The translations under genes and the position numbers were made by a program. A stretch of DNA of 64,000 bases from contig OY829541.1 of NCBI GenBank assembly GCA_963691705.1, positions 3,333,385-3,397,384 of the forward strand, given 5' to 3'. The notes beneath the pieces are model-generated. The model was not told the origin of the DNA. It ran no database searches and worked only from the letters and a program-made list of their open reading frames with translations. The DNA is from Viola odorata. Its lineage: Eukaryota > Streptophyta > Magnoliopsida > Malpighiales > Violaceae. This document shows positions 20,702 to 33,913 of this stretch, one piece after another (positions within the stretch are counted from its first letter, which is position 1; every line of letters begins with the position of its first letter).

Positions 20702-22084
20702 ATGGACCCTTTTCACCAAAACCAACCAGCAATTGGCCAAACAGTGGTGGAGAATAACGGCGGTGGCGGTGGCGGCGGAGGAGCGAAAGGAGGAGGAGGA
20801 GGAGGAAGCGGCAGCACAAGGTGGAAACCAACGACTGACCAGATTACGATACTGAAAAAGCTTTACAACGCTGAGATTCAGTCCCCAAATTTAGATCAGA
20901 TTAACAAGATCTCTGCTAACCTCAGAAAGTATGGCAAAATTGAAAGCAAGAATGTGTTCTACTGGTTTCAGAACCGCAAGGCTCGTGAAAGACAAAAAAA
21001 AAAAATCACCACCACCAACACCAGCACTGCTAGTGCTACTACAGGTGTGCTTCCTTATTTTTTCTCTCATTTCTATATCTTTATATATAAGTACATGAAC
21101 TTTGCTTGTTTTTTCTCTCAGTTATGGCTAAAAAGGTTGCATCTTTTTCTCTTTTTCTTCCAAAATGTGGTAATTACTTGCAGGGTTCTCTTCTACAACT
21201 CCATGTGCAACTGGGTTTGTTCCTGCAAATGGTCAGATGGGAAGCTATGGATATGGGTCATCAACAATGGAAAAGAGCTTTAGGGTATAAAGCTTCAAAC
21301 TTTCTGAGAAAAAAACATGTTTCATATAATATGGGTTTTTTCCTTTTATTAATATGATGGAAGTTTTGGGGAATTGTATGTGAATGTGTTCTACTGGTTT
21401 CAGAGACGAAAAAAAAGATTCACCACCACCATCACCAGCACTGCTGGGTTCTCTTCTACAACTCCATGTGCAACTGGGTTTGTTCCTGCAAATGGTCAGA
21501 TGGGAAGCTATGGATATGGGTCATCAACAATGGAAAAGAGCTTTAGGGTATAAAGCTTCAAACTTTCTGAGAAAAAAACATGTTTCATATAATATGGGTT
21601 TTTTCCTTTTATTAATATGATGGAAGTTCTGGGGAATTTCATGTGTTCTTTCTCTGACTATCTTGTTGTAGCTCTAAAATGGTGAAAAGAAGGCAGAGAT
21701 GAGAGTCTTATGCTCTACTAAAATAAGATCTTTCCAAGAAAAATCTTCCTTCAAATAGGTTAAAGACAGAAACTTTTTTGTTCCCTTTTGATGAGAAAAA
21801 ATAAAATAAACAGAATAGAAACAAGTTAAATTTTGTTTTCCTGCTTCTTACCTTCTCTTTTCTTTTTCCCCTTTTTGCTGCTGTAGAATTATTGGATATC
21901 ATCAGCCGGAGGAGAAGGGAGCAGTGGTGGATCCATAAGCTACAAGTATGGATCATCATGGGCACCGAGTCTTGATCACCATCATCAACCCTACAGTAAC
22001 TACAAACGAGATCAAGATTTGCAAGCAGATCAGATTGAAACTCTGCCTCTCTTCCCTGTCCATAGAGTCTTAGAGAGGACATGA
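20702..22084 (+). CDS. WUS: WUSCHEL-clade WOX homeodomain transcription factor
   Basis: Proposed exons 20702-21044, 21184-21284 and 21887-22084 give 213 aa. WUS proteins bind DNA in the nucleus to keep stem cells undifferentiated. The N-terminus is followed by a Gly run, then a WUS-type homeodomain from about residue 45 ([20 protein letters not shown] ... [18 protein letters not shown]). Exon 2 has the WUS-typical MEKSFR. Exon 3 holds the WUS box in ETLPLFPVH. All splice sites are GT-AG and phases agree. Oddities: FQNRKA where most WUS proteins have FQNHKA; a ~200-bp internal tandem duplication with a second, in-frame exon-2-like copy at 21404-21547; and the frame ends eight codons after TLPLFP, with no EAR-like SLELxL tail. 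An 8-nt insertion appears to have shifted the frame there. The protein (213 aa against ~290 in Arabidopsis) may be hypomorphic or decaying. Confidence 0.85.
21183..21638 (+). repeat. Tandem duplication of exon 2 plus adjacent intron in the WUS-like gene
   Basis: 21183-21375 is repeated at 21446-21638 with one mismatch in 193. Just before the second copy, 21383-21445 resembles the 3' end of exon 1 (20951-21031) with a ~20-nt gap, so exon-1 and exon-2 sequences are joined there without intron 1. Copy 2 could act as an extra exon (acceptor CAG at 21403, donor GT at 21548), adding 48 in-frame codons. Confidence 0.88.
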
Positions 22085-22300
22085 ATAATGGATTCTGCAA
22101 CTTGAAGCACCAAACCCAAACCAATTAATTAGGCCTCCTAGCTAGTACTACTAATCATTAGTGTTAATTAAGCTTTATCTCTTGTTGTCCATTTCTAGTT
22201 GTTGATCATATCTACTAGTCATTAGTGTTAATTAAGTTTTGTAACAAGACTTGACCACATCTACTGGTCATTAGTGTTAATTAAGCTGGTTGTTGACCAT
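22085..22300 (+). other. Probable 3' UTR of the WUS-like gene, with short repeats
   Basis: TCATTAGTGTTAATTAAG occurs three times, at 22155, 22219 and 22268, each in a similar TACTAGT/TACTGGT setting. The spacing is 64 and 49 nt. Confidence 0.6.
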
Positions 22301-22586
22301 AACATTTCTAATTATATGGAGTAAATTTGCTAGTTCAGAAAATTAAGAGGGAAAATAATTTTTAATGTTAATCATTACTAAATAGTAAATAACAGTATAT
22401 TTTGTATTTACCGGCTTAGGTTATTTTCTAGATGTTCCTAATGTTTAAGGTTATATAATTGTGACCTATCACTCAATTATAGTGTGAATAATTTATACAC
22501 TATAATTGACAAATTATTCTTACAAAAATAAAATTACCTCTTCAGATTCGTAATTTTTCCAAGTTAAATAGAGTTAAAGCTATAAC

Positions 22587-22670
22587 AAATGTTTTTCACA
22601 AGTTTAAAGTACTAAATATAATTATATTAAATGTTTTTCACAAGTTTAAAGTACTAAATATAATTATATT
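22587..22670. repeat. Perfect 42-bp tandem duplication
   Basis: 22587-22628 is repeated exactly at 22629-22670; the unit contains TTTTTCACAAGTTTAAAGTA. Confidence 0.92.
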
Positions 22671-22972
22671 TAGTTTATAGTTAAATAATGCGAGCTTTTA
22701 AATAGAAATATGCTCCAACAAAATCTCTTGATATTAAAATTTTAATCTATAGCTTATAGCTAGAATTTTAATTTAGCTATAAATTGGTAAGTATTACTTC
22801 AAAATCATGTGACTTCAACTGAATTCTAAAATTTAGTTGAAAATAATTAAAATTTCACTCTAAATAAATTGATAATTGAATTCTAAAATTTTATTTAAAA
22901 TTTTATCTCTAATAACATGATTTTATTGCCATTGTCAAAGAATTTTGTATGGTCAATTCTTATTGGAGTAAG

Positions 22973-23029
22973 AATTTATATTGAAGAATTTTTATGAACT
23001 CTGTGAATGAAAATTCTTCAATATAAATT
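22973..23029. repeat. Perfect 20-bp inverted repeat
   Basis: Arms 22973-22992 and 23010-23029 (AATTTATATTGAAGAATTTT and complement) with a 17-nt loop; a possible MITE remnant or hairpin. Confidence 0.85.
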
Positions 23030-25215
23030 AATTAAATTGAAGTTTTATAAATAATTCAAATTCTTCAGTATTTAGTTGTAATGTTTGAAGGGTAATATGT
23101 TTGAAAAAAGAGTATTAATTGAATATTTAAGAAAATAAATATATGAAACCTCAAATTAACTTTAGATTCAATATCATGTTAAATTATATTTTAATCTATT
23201 TCAATAAGATTTTTTTTTGTACTTCAATATAAACATTTTCAAAGAAATTATTAAAATTTCACTCTAAATAAGTTGATAATTGAATTCTAAAATTTTAGGG
23301 TCCATTTTCACAAATTTATACCATTGACAAAAAAAATTAGCCATAAACGGGAGAAATTTTGAAGGAGAAATGACTTTTCAAACCTATAACCAGTATCATT
23401 TATAGGTTAGAATGGATCAGATAATTTTAATTCGATTGAATACTAGTAAAATTGGTGGAAATAGAAAGCAAAGCAGTGGGGGAAAAAATATTAGAACAAA
23501 CCAAAGCCTCGAATTTATTTTCTGCTGTGACAAATGGTAGGCTTGTTTCTTCAGCCACCGCGCCAGCCGCCAGCTATCTTGACATCAAATGAAGGATCCG
23601 TGGAATGACTAAAATGGAAAGAATTTTGTCAATTTACATTATTAAGGATTACCGGGAATGCAAGTGAACAGGAGCACATGGAATGTTGCAGAATCTGGAT
23701 GCTTCGACAGCACCATGTAACTGAATATGCTCCTACTATTCTTATGAGTTATGAATATTAGAGTGAGGATCCTTCAAAAAAAAAAAAATCTAGAGTGAGG
23801 AAATAAGATTTGGAAATTGAATTTCTCATTATTATTTTTTTAGTTTTATGGGCCTACCAACTTCTCTATTCCTATTTCTAATAAAAAAAAGGGCTCAATC
23901 TTCATTTCCCCTATTTTCTTATTAACTTTCTGATTTTTTAATTTAAAAATGACAAAATGAAATGCCATGGGAATTGATAATTAGTTGCAGAACGAAGACC
24001 CTCCACACTCCAGACTCAGTCACTGTACGCTGTCCACTCCAGACTCAGTCGGACAGTGTAATCATTCAGAATGACATAATTGCAAGAAGCTTGTTCTTTT
24101 TCTTGATAAACTTTTTTTTTGGTATGAGATTGGCTCATAAAAATGAAAAATCTCAACTATTTTTTAAGAGTTTTAAGGAAAAAGCCACCTGGTGAGTGGA
24201 TATATAGGGAACATGCAAAGTTACAGAAACATACACAACCTGAAAAGGAACGCCAAGAAAGCTGAGTACTACATTGCTGTACAAACACGACCTTTTCATC
24301 TCCAACAGGTCAACCCAAATATTAATCAGAAATAAACCATAAAAAGAGTACCTATGGCTATGGATTGTACGTCCAAAAAGCAAGAAGGAAAAACCTACCG
24401 AGCCAAAAAGAGAAAAGCAAGTAACCGACAATAGAGTTGGATTGATTATACTATTTTTAATAATTTATAATTATACTACAGTCTACAGTACATCATCAGT
24501 GATTCGATTTATTATAATTTATCCCCCCTGTGTTGGCCAATTATCTCGTTTTTATTAATTTTACATCCTGTTAAACATAGAAGTAGATTTTAAAATTTGT
24601 ATTAAATAATAGTGGTACAGCAGACATGTAATCTAAGAAGATTCAAACTTTATGCACGAATGAGAAAGGAGTAGCGGCAGTCGGCAGACGTATACTAAGT
24701 CTCAAGACAAAAAAAATAAAATAAGAGGGAGCTCAAAATGGCCATTAGATCGAAGAAAAACTGGGTTTGATCAAAGTATATAAGTAGTACTGCAGTGCTC
24801 CTTCAAGTTGTGGTTCGGTAAGGTTTTGTTTGGATTGAATTGGAGGTTGGTCAAAGCAAAATTAAAAAACGCCAGCTAAATTGCACTTAAACAAGCAAGA
24901 TTTGACAACCAGACGCAAATAGAACAGCACAAAACACAGACACGTGAAATGAAATGAAGTCTGGTAAACAGATATCACAAACACAAAATGGCTCAAGATA
25001 TGGAGCCACCAAGACAGACACGTACACAAAATTGCATATCTTCTCCTTGAAGATATGCACAGATATGTAATCTTAGAATTATGTATAAATAGGTAATAGA
25101 TGGATGTAAATGACTAAATCAATTAAGCTTAACATTGGCTCATCTTTTTTTTTTCCTTTCCCTTTTGGGGTTTGAGAAAGGAAGGAGTAAGAAGTTGCTA
25201 GGAAAGTAGAAATTC

Positions 25216-25242
25216 GGGGGGGGGGGGGGGGGGGGGGGGGGG
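25216..25242 (+). repeat. 27-bp poly-G tract followed by further G runs
   Basis: Twenty-seven consecutive G, then T, seven G, A and six G (to 25257). It lies 80-120 bp beyond the last recognisable POLE exon. It is G-quadruplex-prone, and its exact length in the assembly should be doubted. Confidence 0.85.
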
Positions 25243-27429
25243 TGGGGGGGAGGGGGGTTATCATTTCTTATGATTTCAGAATGTCCATATTTTAGGTTAG
25301 GATTTTAGTTTCCTATTTTGCAACAGTTTGAGCCAACCTCATCAGCAAAACAAGTTGATGCTGCAGTGGTGCCTCCTAGATCTGGAGCACCATCATCAGA
25401 TATCCAAAGCACCTGTGGAATGAGCATCTTAGATTATAAGCTTCAAAAATACCAAAACAACTTAAACGTGCAAACCTGTTGCTGATCACGTAAGGTTCTT
25501 GAAAAGAAAATCTCTGTTGTAAATATAAGCCAGTCAAGCTCAAAATTTCCCAAGGGTACCTGCCAAGAAGAATTAAAAGGTTCATCTTTCCCTAAACACA
25601 CAGATTGACTAACATTGGTCCAGAAGCAAATAACAAATTGCACGGGCATTTTAAATAATAAATTACATGGGCATATCTTGATAGAGAGATTCTTTCATCC
25701 AACCACGTGTTGATGCAGCACAACGCTGCATTCCAATTTTTGCAGCTGCATGTTGCCACCCAAGGACCTTTATAACACAGTATAAGAATGAAGAAGTAAG
25801 ATTTTGGATAGCTGCATCAATGGAATTATTCTTGTGAAACACCCAATGATTCAGGATCCTCTTACCTGATATTGACTGTCGCGAGCATTGGAAGGTATGT
25901 TAACACATGGGAAATTATTAAGAACTGTTATGCTTGACTTCATCAAATGAGCATTTGGGCATTCAATGACAGCCAGTGTAGGTCCATGATGCCTGTCTCT
26001 GTCACTCCAAAGAAAATAATTAGCGAGACTGAGAAAATAGGTACACTGCTAGACTTTCAGTATACATATTTGTTCACCTTCTAAACATGAATAGCAATTG
26101 CATGCTTTTGCAAGGTAAAGTGATGCATAGGTAAATATGGTGTTCTTACAATACATATGTGCTCATATGGCACCAATTATACAACTAGGGTGTTTTGGTA
26201 ATGCAGTTTGTAGAATAGCAAGAGAACTCTCAAATTATCATCACACTATTAACATAAATAGAAACATCCATAAACGTTGGGTGTGGAATTGTTTGTAGTT
26301 GTTAAAATTTAGAAGCTACTATGATTGCTAGATGTCTGTTTAAACATATTTTTTCTATAGAAATCTACAAAAAATATTATTAGTGCTATTTCCGTGTATT
26401 TTATTTAATATTATGAACAGCAGTAACACTTTATTTTTTTCATAAAGATTACTACAAAACCTATGAGCAAATTATAATCCAAAACAAATAAATCCCATCT
26501 CTAAAAATGTTATTTTTATTTCAATTGCACAAGTCATTTTCAATTGGGTCCTTAACTGGAAGAGAGAAGAAGTAGGTTTTTCTGTGTAGTGACACATCTA
26601 GTAGTATTAACGTCAGTTCACCGTACCACTGCAACAGTAGTTTCAAGTTCAACGAAAGAAAATAATATTAATGCTACCCTATAATATATTTAACCTGAGT
26701 TCACTTATTGTTGCTTGCAAAACCTTTTCGGCATCTTTCACATGTCCAACATAGTCCACCTGAACCCAGCATGCATGACAACAGCAATCAGAAATGCCAG
26801 AGAGGAAAGAAAGCTTATGGAATATGAGAGAAAGAAAAGACCACTAATTCACCTTGAAAACAACACCATTCCTTGGAGGGGGCTCAATAGACAATGCCTG
26901 GCAAGCTTCACGGAATTGTCGTTCAAGAAAAGATGGTGATATATCCTTATTTTGGAAGGGATTAACTACCACAACAGATACCACCCTCAAGACAGGCAAA
27001 TAGATGGCATAGATAGCATGTCCTTCAGAGAAACTGTAATACGTTGACATGATAGCATTAATGCTTGAGTTCAACATAAGAAAAACGTGCATTGCAAAGG
27101 AACTCAAGCATTATACAATTTTAAATTTGGCTACTGTAGTTGAAAAATAGCAAACATGAAAGTGAAATGTCACAACTATGCGCACCATGAAACTCAGAAA
27201 AGGTTAATTGCTGATGCTTTGCAGCACACAAGAAAGAGACAGTTCGGTTACCTCAAATCCAAAAGAAAGCAAAAATACAAGGGTTCAGAGTAGAATTATA
27301 TAAATTTTCAATAACAAGTATCTACTCAAATTTTATGGGAGGTGCAATTTTTTTGGGTTTGCAAGGATTGATCCCCTCGACCACCTCTTAAAAGATCCCC
27401 TGACCCTCATTACTGGCCCAACCCCTATG

Positions 27430-27760
27430 GCTTAAGGAAAAAAGTGGCATCTGCATTTAGTCTGGTGCTTTCAAATCCTGGATCCCTATTCAAAGGTAGA
27501 AAATACTGCCCCCGAAGATCTCAACGAAAAGTTTATGTGGTACCTTTTAGGTTCTAAACCACAAGTATCCCTAAGCCCACTGGGTTAAGACTAATCATGT
27601 TCACACCAGGTTCGCTTAGTAAGGGTAAATTGCTCCCAACAAGTAATTTTTTAATACACAAGTACTGAACCAGCAACCTCTTGCAGTAAGAGTGTCAAAC
27701 CACTCACCCCAATAACTTGTTGGTAGCTTATGTGGTACTTGAGACAAACAAAGGCTTCCA
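27430..27760 (-). mobile_element. Possible tRNA-derived SINE in a POLE-remnant intron
   Basis: On the minus strand GTGAGTGGTTTGACACTCTT followed ~35 nt later by TTGCTGGTTCAGTACTTG resembles Pol III A and B boxes, then a longer unrelated body. No tail or target duplication was fixed, so this is tentative. Confidence 0.3.
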
Positions 27761-30700
27761 ACTTAAAGTTTAACTTGTGAATCATTGTCCATGTAGTACG
27801 AGGACTCTCAGAAAAGAAGAAGAAAGTAGCGTAGTGCATTTACCTATGATACAGGTAAAAGAAAGCGATTGGTTGCTTCAAATAATATTCTGGTCTAGTC
27901 TCCATATGAAGTTCACTCAAACTCCAGCTATCCTGAACACTTCGTCTCTTGGCTGTTTTATCCACTTTACAGACACAGCCAATCTGAAGGATGGCATTAA
28001 ACTCCAATGGTATCTTCGTTTCATATATTCCCTGAAGAAGATGTTAAATATGCATTAAAGAAAAATCAAAAGAAACATGGTCACTCAAACATTCAAATCC
28101 AATGTCATAACTCTTGCATTTAAAAACTTCCATCAGACTGTCTTTACTGCACAAGTTTCCAATGCTTTTTGTAAAGGTCAAAATCAAAATGATGAGAAAA
28201 ATTTCAGCATCACTCATGTAATTTGAATGGACAGGATAAATAGCCACTAAACAGCAATATGAAAGAAGCATTTGGATGAACAACAAAACAAATAAATCTT
28301 GTAAGCACTTGTTATTCCAGGAATATTGTTTGGATTCCATAAAACAATATTGCGCATGACTAACAACCTTGGTAATCCAAGCATATAATTTTTTTACAAT
28401 GGAGTAAATAGAATATGCTAACCTCGACTTCTGGATCTGCAAGAAGAGCTGCTAGCTTTTTGCTTTCTTTCCTAAACTTGTCTTCCTCTATAGTTACCTA
28501 TTAAGAAACCAGACCAAAAGAAAATGAAAAAGAAGAACGTCTTATCAAACAACAGAATGTAACAGGATCAGAAATCAAAGTTAAGCAGATAGAACACCAT
28601 ACCTCAACTAGGTTATAACTCGGCCTTCCATGAGGAAGGGTCTTGTTCACTCGGCCTTCCAGGAAAATTCTCTGTTGCTTTAGAGTTAATATAAAATACT
28701 CTTGGAACAGTAATAGGAATCTTCAGCATGATTCCTTCTACAACAATCCAAGCCAAAAGCTGTCCACATTGTGCACTTGGAAGTAGCTGTATTATCTGAA
28801 CAAGATTTTCTGCAGTCAGAATGTAATCATTGCAGCCAAATGTCCTTCCTTACATTTAAACATCGGCTCATCTAAACCAAATGGTTTAACAAATGAAAAC
28901 TACATGCCTGCCAATCGCATCGTGTTAGGGCTGCTTCATGCGTTGTAAAATATGAACCAACTCCAACTCTTCTCTGCACTTCTTTAAGATTTCTCAGACT
29001 AACTTGCATGTGGGAGGCACCATTAACATGTTCTGAAGTTCTTAAATTTCCCAACCTATCAAAGCATATAAACCAATGGTTAGCAAAATGAGTGGAAAAA
29101 AGTATATTGTTATTATAGAATAAATACAAAACCATGGACACACAGGGAGTGGTATGAACATGTAATGCAATTGGTTGTCTAGACAAATATTTATGTATTA
29201 AACAGTATAACCAGAAATCAAAGAGGTAACTAGGCAAAGTTGGTGAAACCAGGCCTTTTTCCAAAGTAAAAATATCATTATAGAGGTAGCTGACGAAACT
29301 TTTAGGTCATCTGTAGAGCCTTTATTCTTTTTAATGACAATTGAGTTCCCCTGTCGACAATGGCATATCCATACCACCACTCCATCATAATAGTCTACCA
29401 ATCCCACTCATGAGCAAATAAAAGGTACTTGCTCTGGCCTCCTAATCTTCCACAATTATGCATAGGGGATTTTCAATTTGAGATTTACTTGAACTGCTTC
29501 CCCCAAATGCACAGAATAGACCACGTGTGCATATAAAATCTCAATAAATTTGCAGGAGTAAGAGTCATCCAAATAAAGCTTTTAACAGTTTTACAAGTAA
29601 CAACGCACCTTTGCCTCTTCCTCCGGTTAAGTGTTTCCTTCCATTTTCTCTTCTTCAATTCAAGCCATCCTTGATAATCTACGTCTCTATCTATATTTTC
29701 AGGAGCGGAAACATTAAGCTCCAGCAGTGAGGATGACTCTTGCACACTTTCACTGTGATCAGTTTTCTGTTGTTCGGGATATTCTTGTCCATTTTTTGTG
29801 ACTGATTGTTCCTCATTGTTGACTTCATAGCATCGGACAATTGGTCTAGGAACATTGGTGGAACTGTTTTTCTTTTGGAAATCTTCTAAATCTCCAACAC
29901 CACCATGCATTGCATGATTGGGTATAGAAGAATCACTAGCCTTAAAGATGTCAACCAATTTCTTTTGACGTAACTTGTCATTCTTCTCACGAACTTTTTT
30001 GTGCAGCCAATCAGGATGAACCACCCTAGGTACAGGGTTTGAAACCTAAAAAGATAAAATATCATCTCCAAAAGGCTGAACAGTAGACCAGTTATATTCC
30101 TTAAAAGAAATGGGATGAGGGAGTATAACCATTTGCATTGCAGCAGGAATTGTAATGATTTTTTGAATTGCCGAACTTAGTCGCTGCTTGTGATAGGACC
30201 AGTCGATGATTGATCTGATACCAACATCTGACGAAGTATTGCACCATTTTCGTAAATAAAACCTCAGAATATCTGCGAAAAGAACAAATAAAATTTTAAC
30301 TCTGTATAGAACACAAAAGAGAGATTTATAATGAAACCTGGATAGATGTTTACCAACATCAGTTTCAAATATCGCAACAGGAACAGGCTCACTCACAGGA
30401 GTTCCCTGCCCACATCATAATTACAAGAATTTCTAACCCAACCATGCAAATTAAATCATAAGTAAAATATAAACCAAAGACGATTTAGGTATACTTGAGA
30501 AAAGTATCCGATACATATTGCAACAACATAACAACAAAGCAAATTGCAAAAGAACACCAATTAGCTACATCGTTGTCTTTGTAATTCCCTCCAAAAAGAA
30601 AGGGTGTCTTTGAAATACTTATAAGTAAATTCAATTGAGTTGCAGCTGGTGCAATAAATTCCAACCACATGCACTCACTTCATACTTTAAAAGATCAAAT

Positions 30701-33700
30701 CAGTTTGCTGTAAAAGTAGAAAAATAATTGTAATAAACCCCAATGCTTGCAGCTCAATAAGTGAATTCATGACAGTAGCATAGCCTATAGTAGATAGTAG
30801 AAAATATAATTTCTTTAGCAAGGAAAATGCGTATATTAAATGCAATAAAGAATGCATCACAAGACTGAAACAAAAGGCATACTTTTGGTTCACATGCAAC
30901 TATATACTGGCAACGCAATCGCTTATCTTTCACCATTGTGTCACCAAGAAAATCAGCAAGGCGTCTTGCAGTTGTTACTGCACAGGATTTCTGTTCTCCA
31001 TAGTCTGCCAAGGACTTGCTCATTGTGCTTGACTTGGATATGTAATCAAGCAACTCACTATCATTGATTGTTGTTCCACCTTAGGTAGGTCAAGAAATGA
31101 TTTTGACAACTGACCATCCGCTACAGCAACAAATTCGGACTCAAGGTGCTTCTTCAAATGATAATAGTCACTGAAATTTCCGTAAGTGATGCCCATGAAC
31201 AATTAGTAACAATCAGGATTACTGCTGATGTCCCAGGAAAAAAACCACAGAAAGAAAAGGAGAGAGAAAATGAACCTTCTCTTTGCCATGAATATTTCTC
31301 CACGCCAAACCCATTCTAGAACAATTTTTGCTAGGCGGTTGAAGTCACATGCCGTACAGATCTCATCGGTAACTATAGATGGGGGCTGAAATTGAAAGAC
31401 CCCACTAAGTACTGGTTGCAAAAGAATCAATTGCATAAAGAAAGAGGAAAACAACAAAATATACGCTATCTAGATGAAGATAGTTACTTAAATAAACTAA
31501 CTAGAGGATAGACTTCAGCAAGTGAAAAAGGTGACATACCACAAGACCTGTAATGAAAATTCAACAACTCTTTTGAAAAGTAGAATCCTTACACTGGCAC
31601 TGAGGTGATTGATAATATCAAAATGGAAGAGGACAAAGAAAATGATCCCATGGCATGTGATTAGGTCTGACAAATATAAGGAATTCATCTAATGCTTGAA
31701 TATGAAAACCAGCAATTTCCCATCAAGGAATAAGTACCCACAGAGCTGCAGTGAAATGGTACTACTTTTAACATTATCCTTTATTCTTCCAGTCTTACTA
31801 GGCTTAATTAAAGAGAGAAAGATACTTTCTCATACCCTGTTCAAGCCAGCCCAAAGCTCTACAAATTCTTTATTTGAAAACTATTGAATATAGGAAAAAA
31901 CATAAAAAGGTAAAAGTTACTGCACTCCTTTAGGGTCAATTTTTTATGTTTTTCATCTAGAGTCTGCAAGTCTGGCTAGCTAAGGTCTCTTTACAATATT
32001 TATTTGAAAAGAAAAAAAGGCAAGAGAGAAACATAGAGAGATGTATGCTTTTACTGTAAGAGTGTCTTGTTTAGTGCCTCAACATGATATAAGCACAAAA
32101 GACCTAGAGAGCATATTACCCTAGCATTTGACTGATAAGCACAAATGAACACTAGCCCAAAACTACAGAAGAATGCATCTACAAGACAATATAAAAGAAA
32201 AGTTAAGGTTTATGAAAGGCATAAGACATCCCCCTTCTACTTGAGATAAATGCTCAGAACAATCGCAGCAAACAAGTTATACTTTGGCTGTATAAGGTAT
32301 GGCTAGTTTTTTTTCTGATAAGCTAAGATATGGCCAGTTAAACTGCACAGTGTCTCGCATAAAGAATATCAGCGCTGACCTAGAACATCATAATAAATAC
32401 CTTCTAGCGTAATCATGCTAGCTTACTAAATGCAAATAGCAACTCCATATATTCTCAGCATTTTCTAAAAACTCTAACACATAGCTCGATCATTTTAAAC
32501 GACTATAAATATACATTGGTGGACAGACATGGCACACCTCCAAATTCAAGCAGACTGTGTCAGTAACATCACCTTCCAACTATATGGACTTCTCCCTTCG
32601 AAAAAAAAAAAAAACTATATGGACTTCTAAGTGGTAAAACTTAACCTTAGGTCATATCCGGTTCTAACAATAAGAATCATGCCACCTTGCACTTACAATA
32701 ACAAAGATATCATATCTTAACACTGGATAATGGATACTATATTGCCACTCACTCAACTGGTTCATTCCAAGCACGACTTTTATACCAATCAAACAATAAA
32801 CAAATCATAATAATAACAACCAAAAATAACAAAACTGCAGTCATTAACATGCCACTTCAAGCAGCTTATTATCAACCATACCTGAAGCCTGTTTGTTAAA
32901 ATAATGTTAGGATACATTGCAGCCACATCAAGATGGTAAATGAGGGGGCATTCTTCACGTATGGGTTTGTCTCTCAACGTCACAAGCTGCACAAGAAGGA
33001 ACAAGTTGTAGAATACATGATTCCCTTTCTATTTCATTTATCATCTTATTTTTATATATTAATTTCAGCAGAGACCCTTTCACCCCCACTATCTATATCA
33101 ACATCCAGAAACTCGATACAACTTAAATTGATGCCACAATACTTCCACAATCTTTAGATTATTGAGCTCACTGCTAACAGTTTAGCAATGACAACTATGG
33201 TTTATGAAAAAATCCATGTAGTAGAAATCATATTGCACTCCAGAAACCCCAGGAACAAAGTATAGAACTTTTTACTGGAAGAATGAAAAGAAAGACTACA
33301 TAAAGGAGAATGGGGCACACTCGAAAGAGAAAACTGGAAAGGAAAGTGAACAACCAAGATAAAGAAGCAAAACAACTTGAGAACAAAAAAATCAATATGC
33401 GAGACGTAAACGCCATCATTGTCACATCAACCAATGTTGAGAATGAAAGAGGCATTAGCATGAATCCATAAACTTAGGCGTGAAGTGCCAGCACCTTTTC
33501 CATTATAGCATTCTTTACGTCATCATAATTGGATATCAAATCCAAGTCCATCTTGCCCTCTACTCTTATAGAATATTGCAAATCTTGATCAAGGTTTTTG
33601 ATTAGTTGCTGCAAATACAAATCACCATACCATCAGCTGAGTAAACGCTAAATTGTTAATATGAAATCATTGTAAAAAAAGTCTTATATCCAATCTCCTC

Positions 33701-33913
33701 GATATAAAGACAATGTCCAGGCCCTACCTCCTACTTTTTTATGAGTAAAGCCAAATGACTTATACAGCAACGAATTATATAACGATGTCATTCCACGCAT
33801 AAAACAAAACCACAAAGAACAACCACACTGCAGAATAGACTGCAAACCTCAGTCATGTTAGAGAGCATATTTTTCCACAAAGTAGTTTAAGGTCTTCCAG
33901 CATGGGCCTCATG

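Larger units (their letters stand above)
22301..25215. other. AT-rich intergenic DNA with small repeats, no gene seen
   Basis: No exon of the neighbouring POLE remnant or of another known gene was found on either strand. Visible structure: a perfect 42-bp tandem duplication at 22587-22670, a 20-bp-armed hairpin at 22973-23029, and a duplicated CTCCAGACTCAGTC at about 24007-24052. Short frames lack codon structure. Confidence 0.55.

Noticed and set aside
24153..24431. 92-aa minus-strand hydrophobic ORF as a missing POLE 3' exon
   Set aside because: No similarity to the POLE C-terminal or zinc-finger region, and no splice sites in phase.
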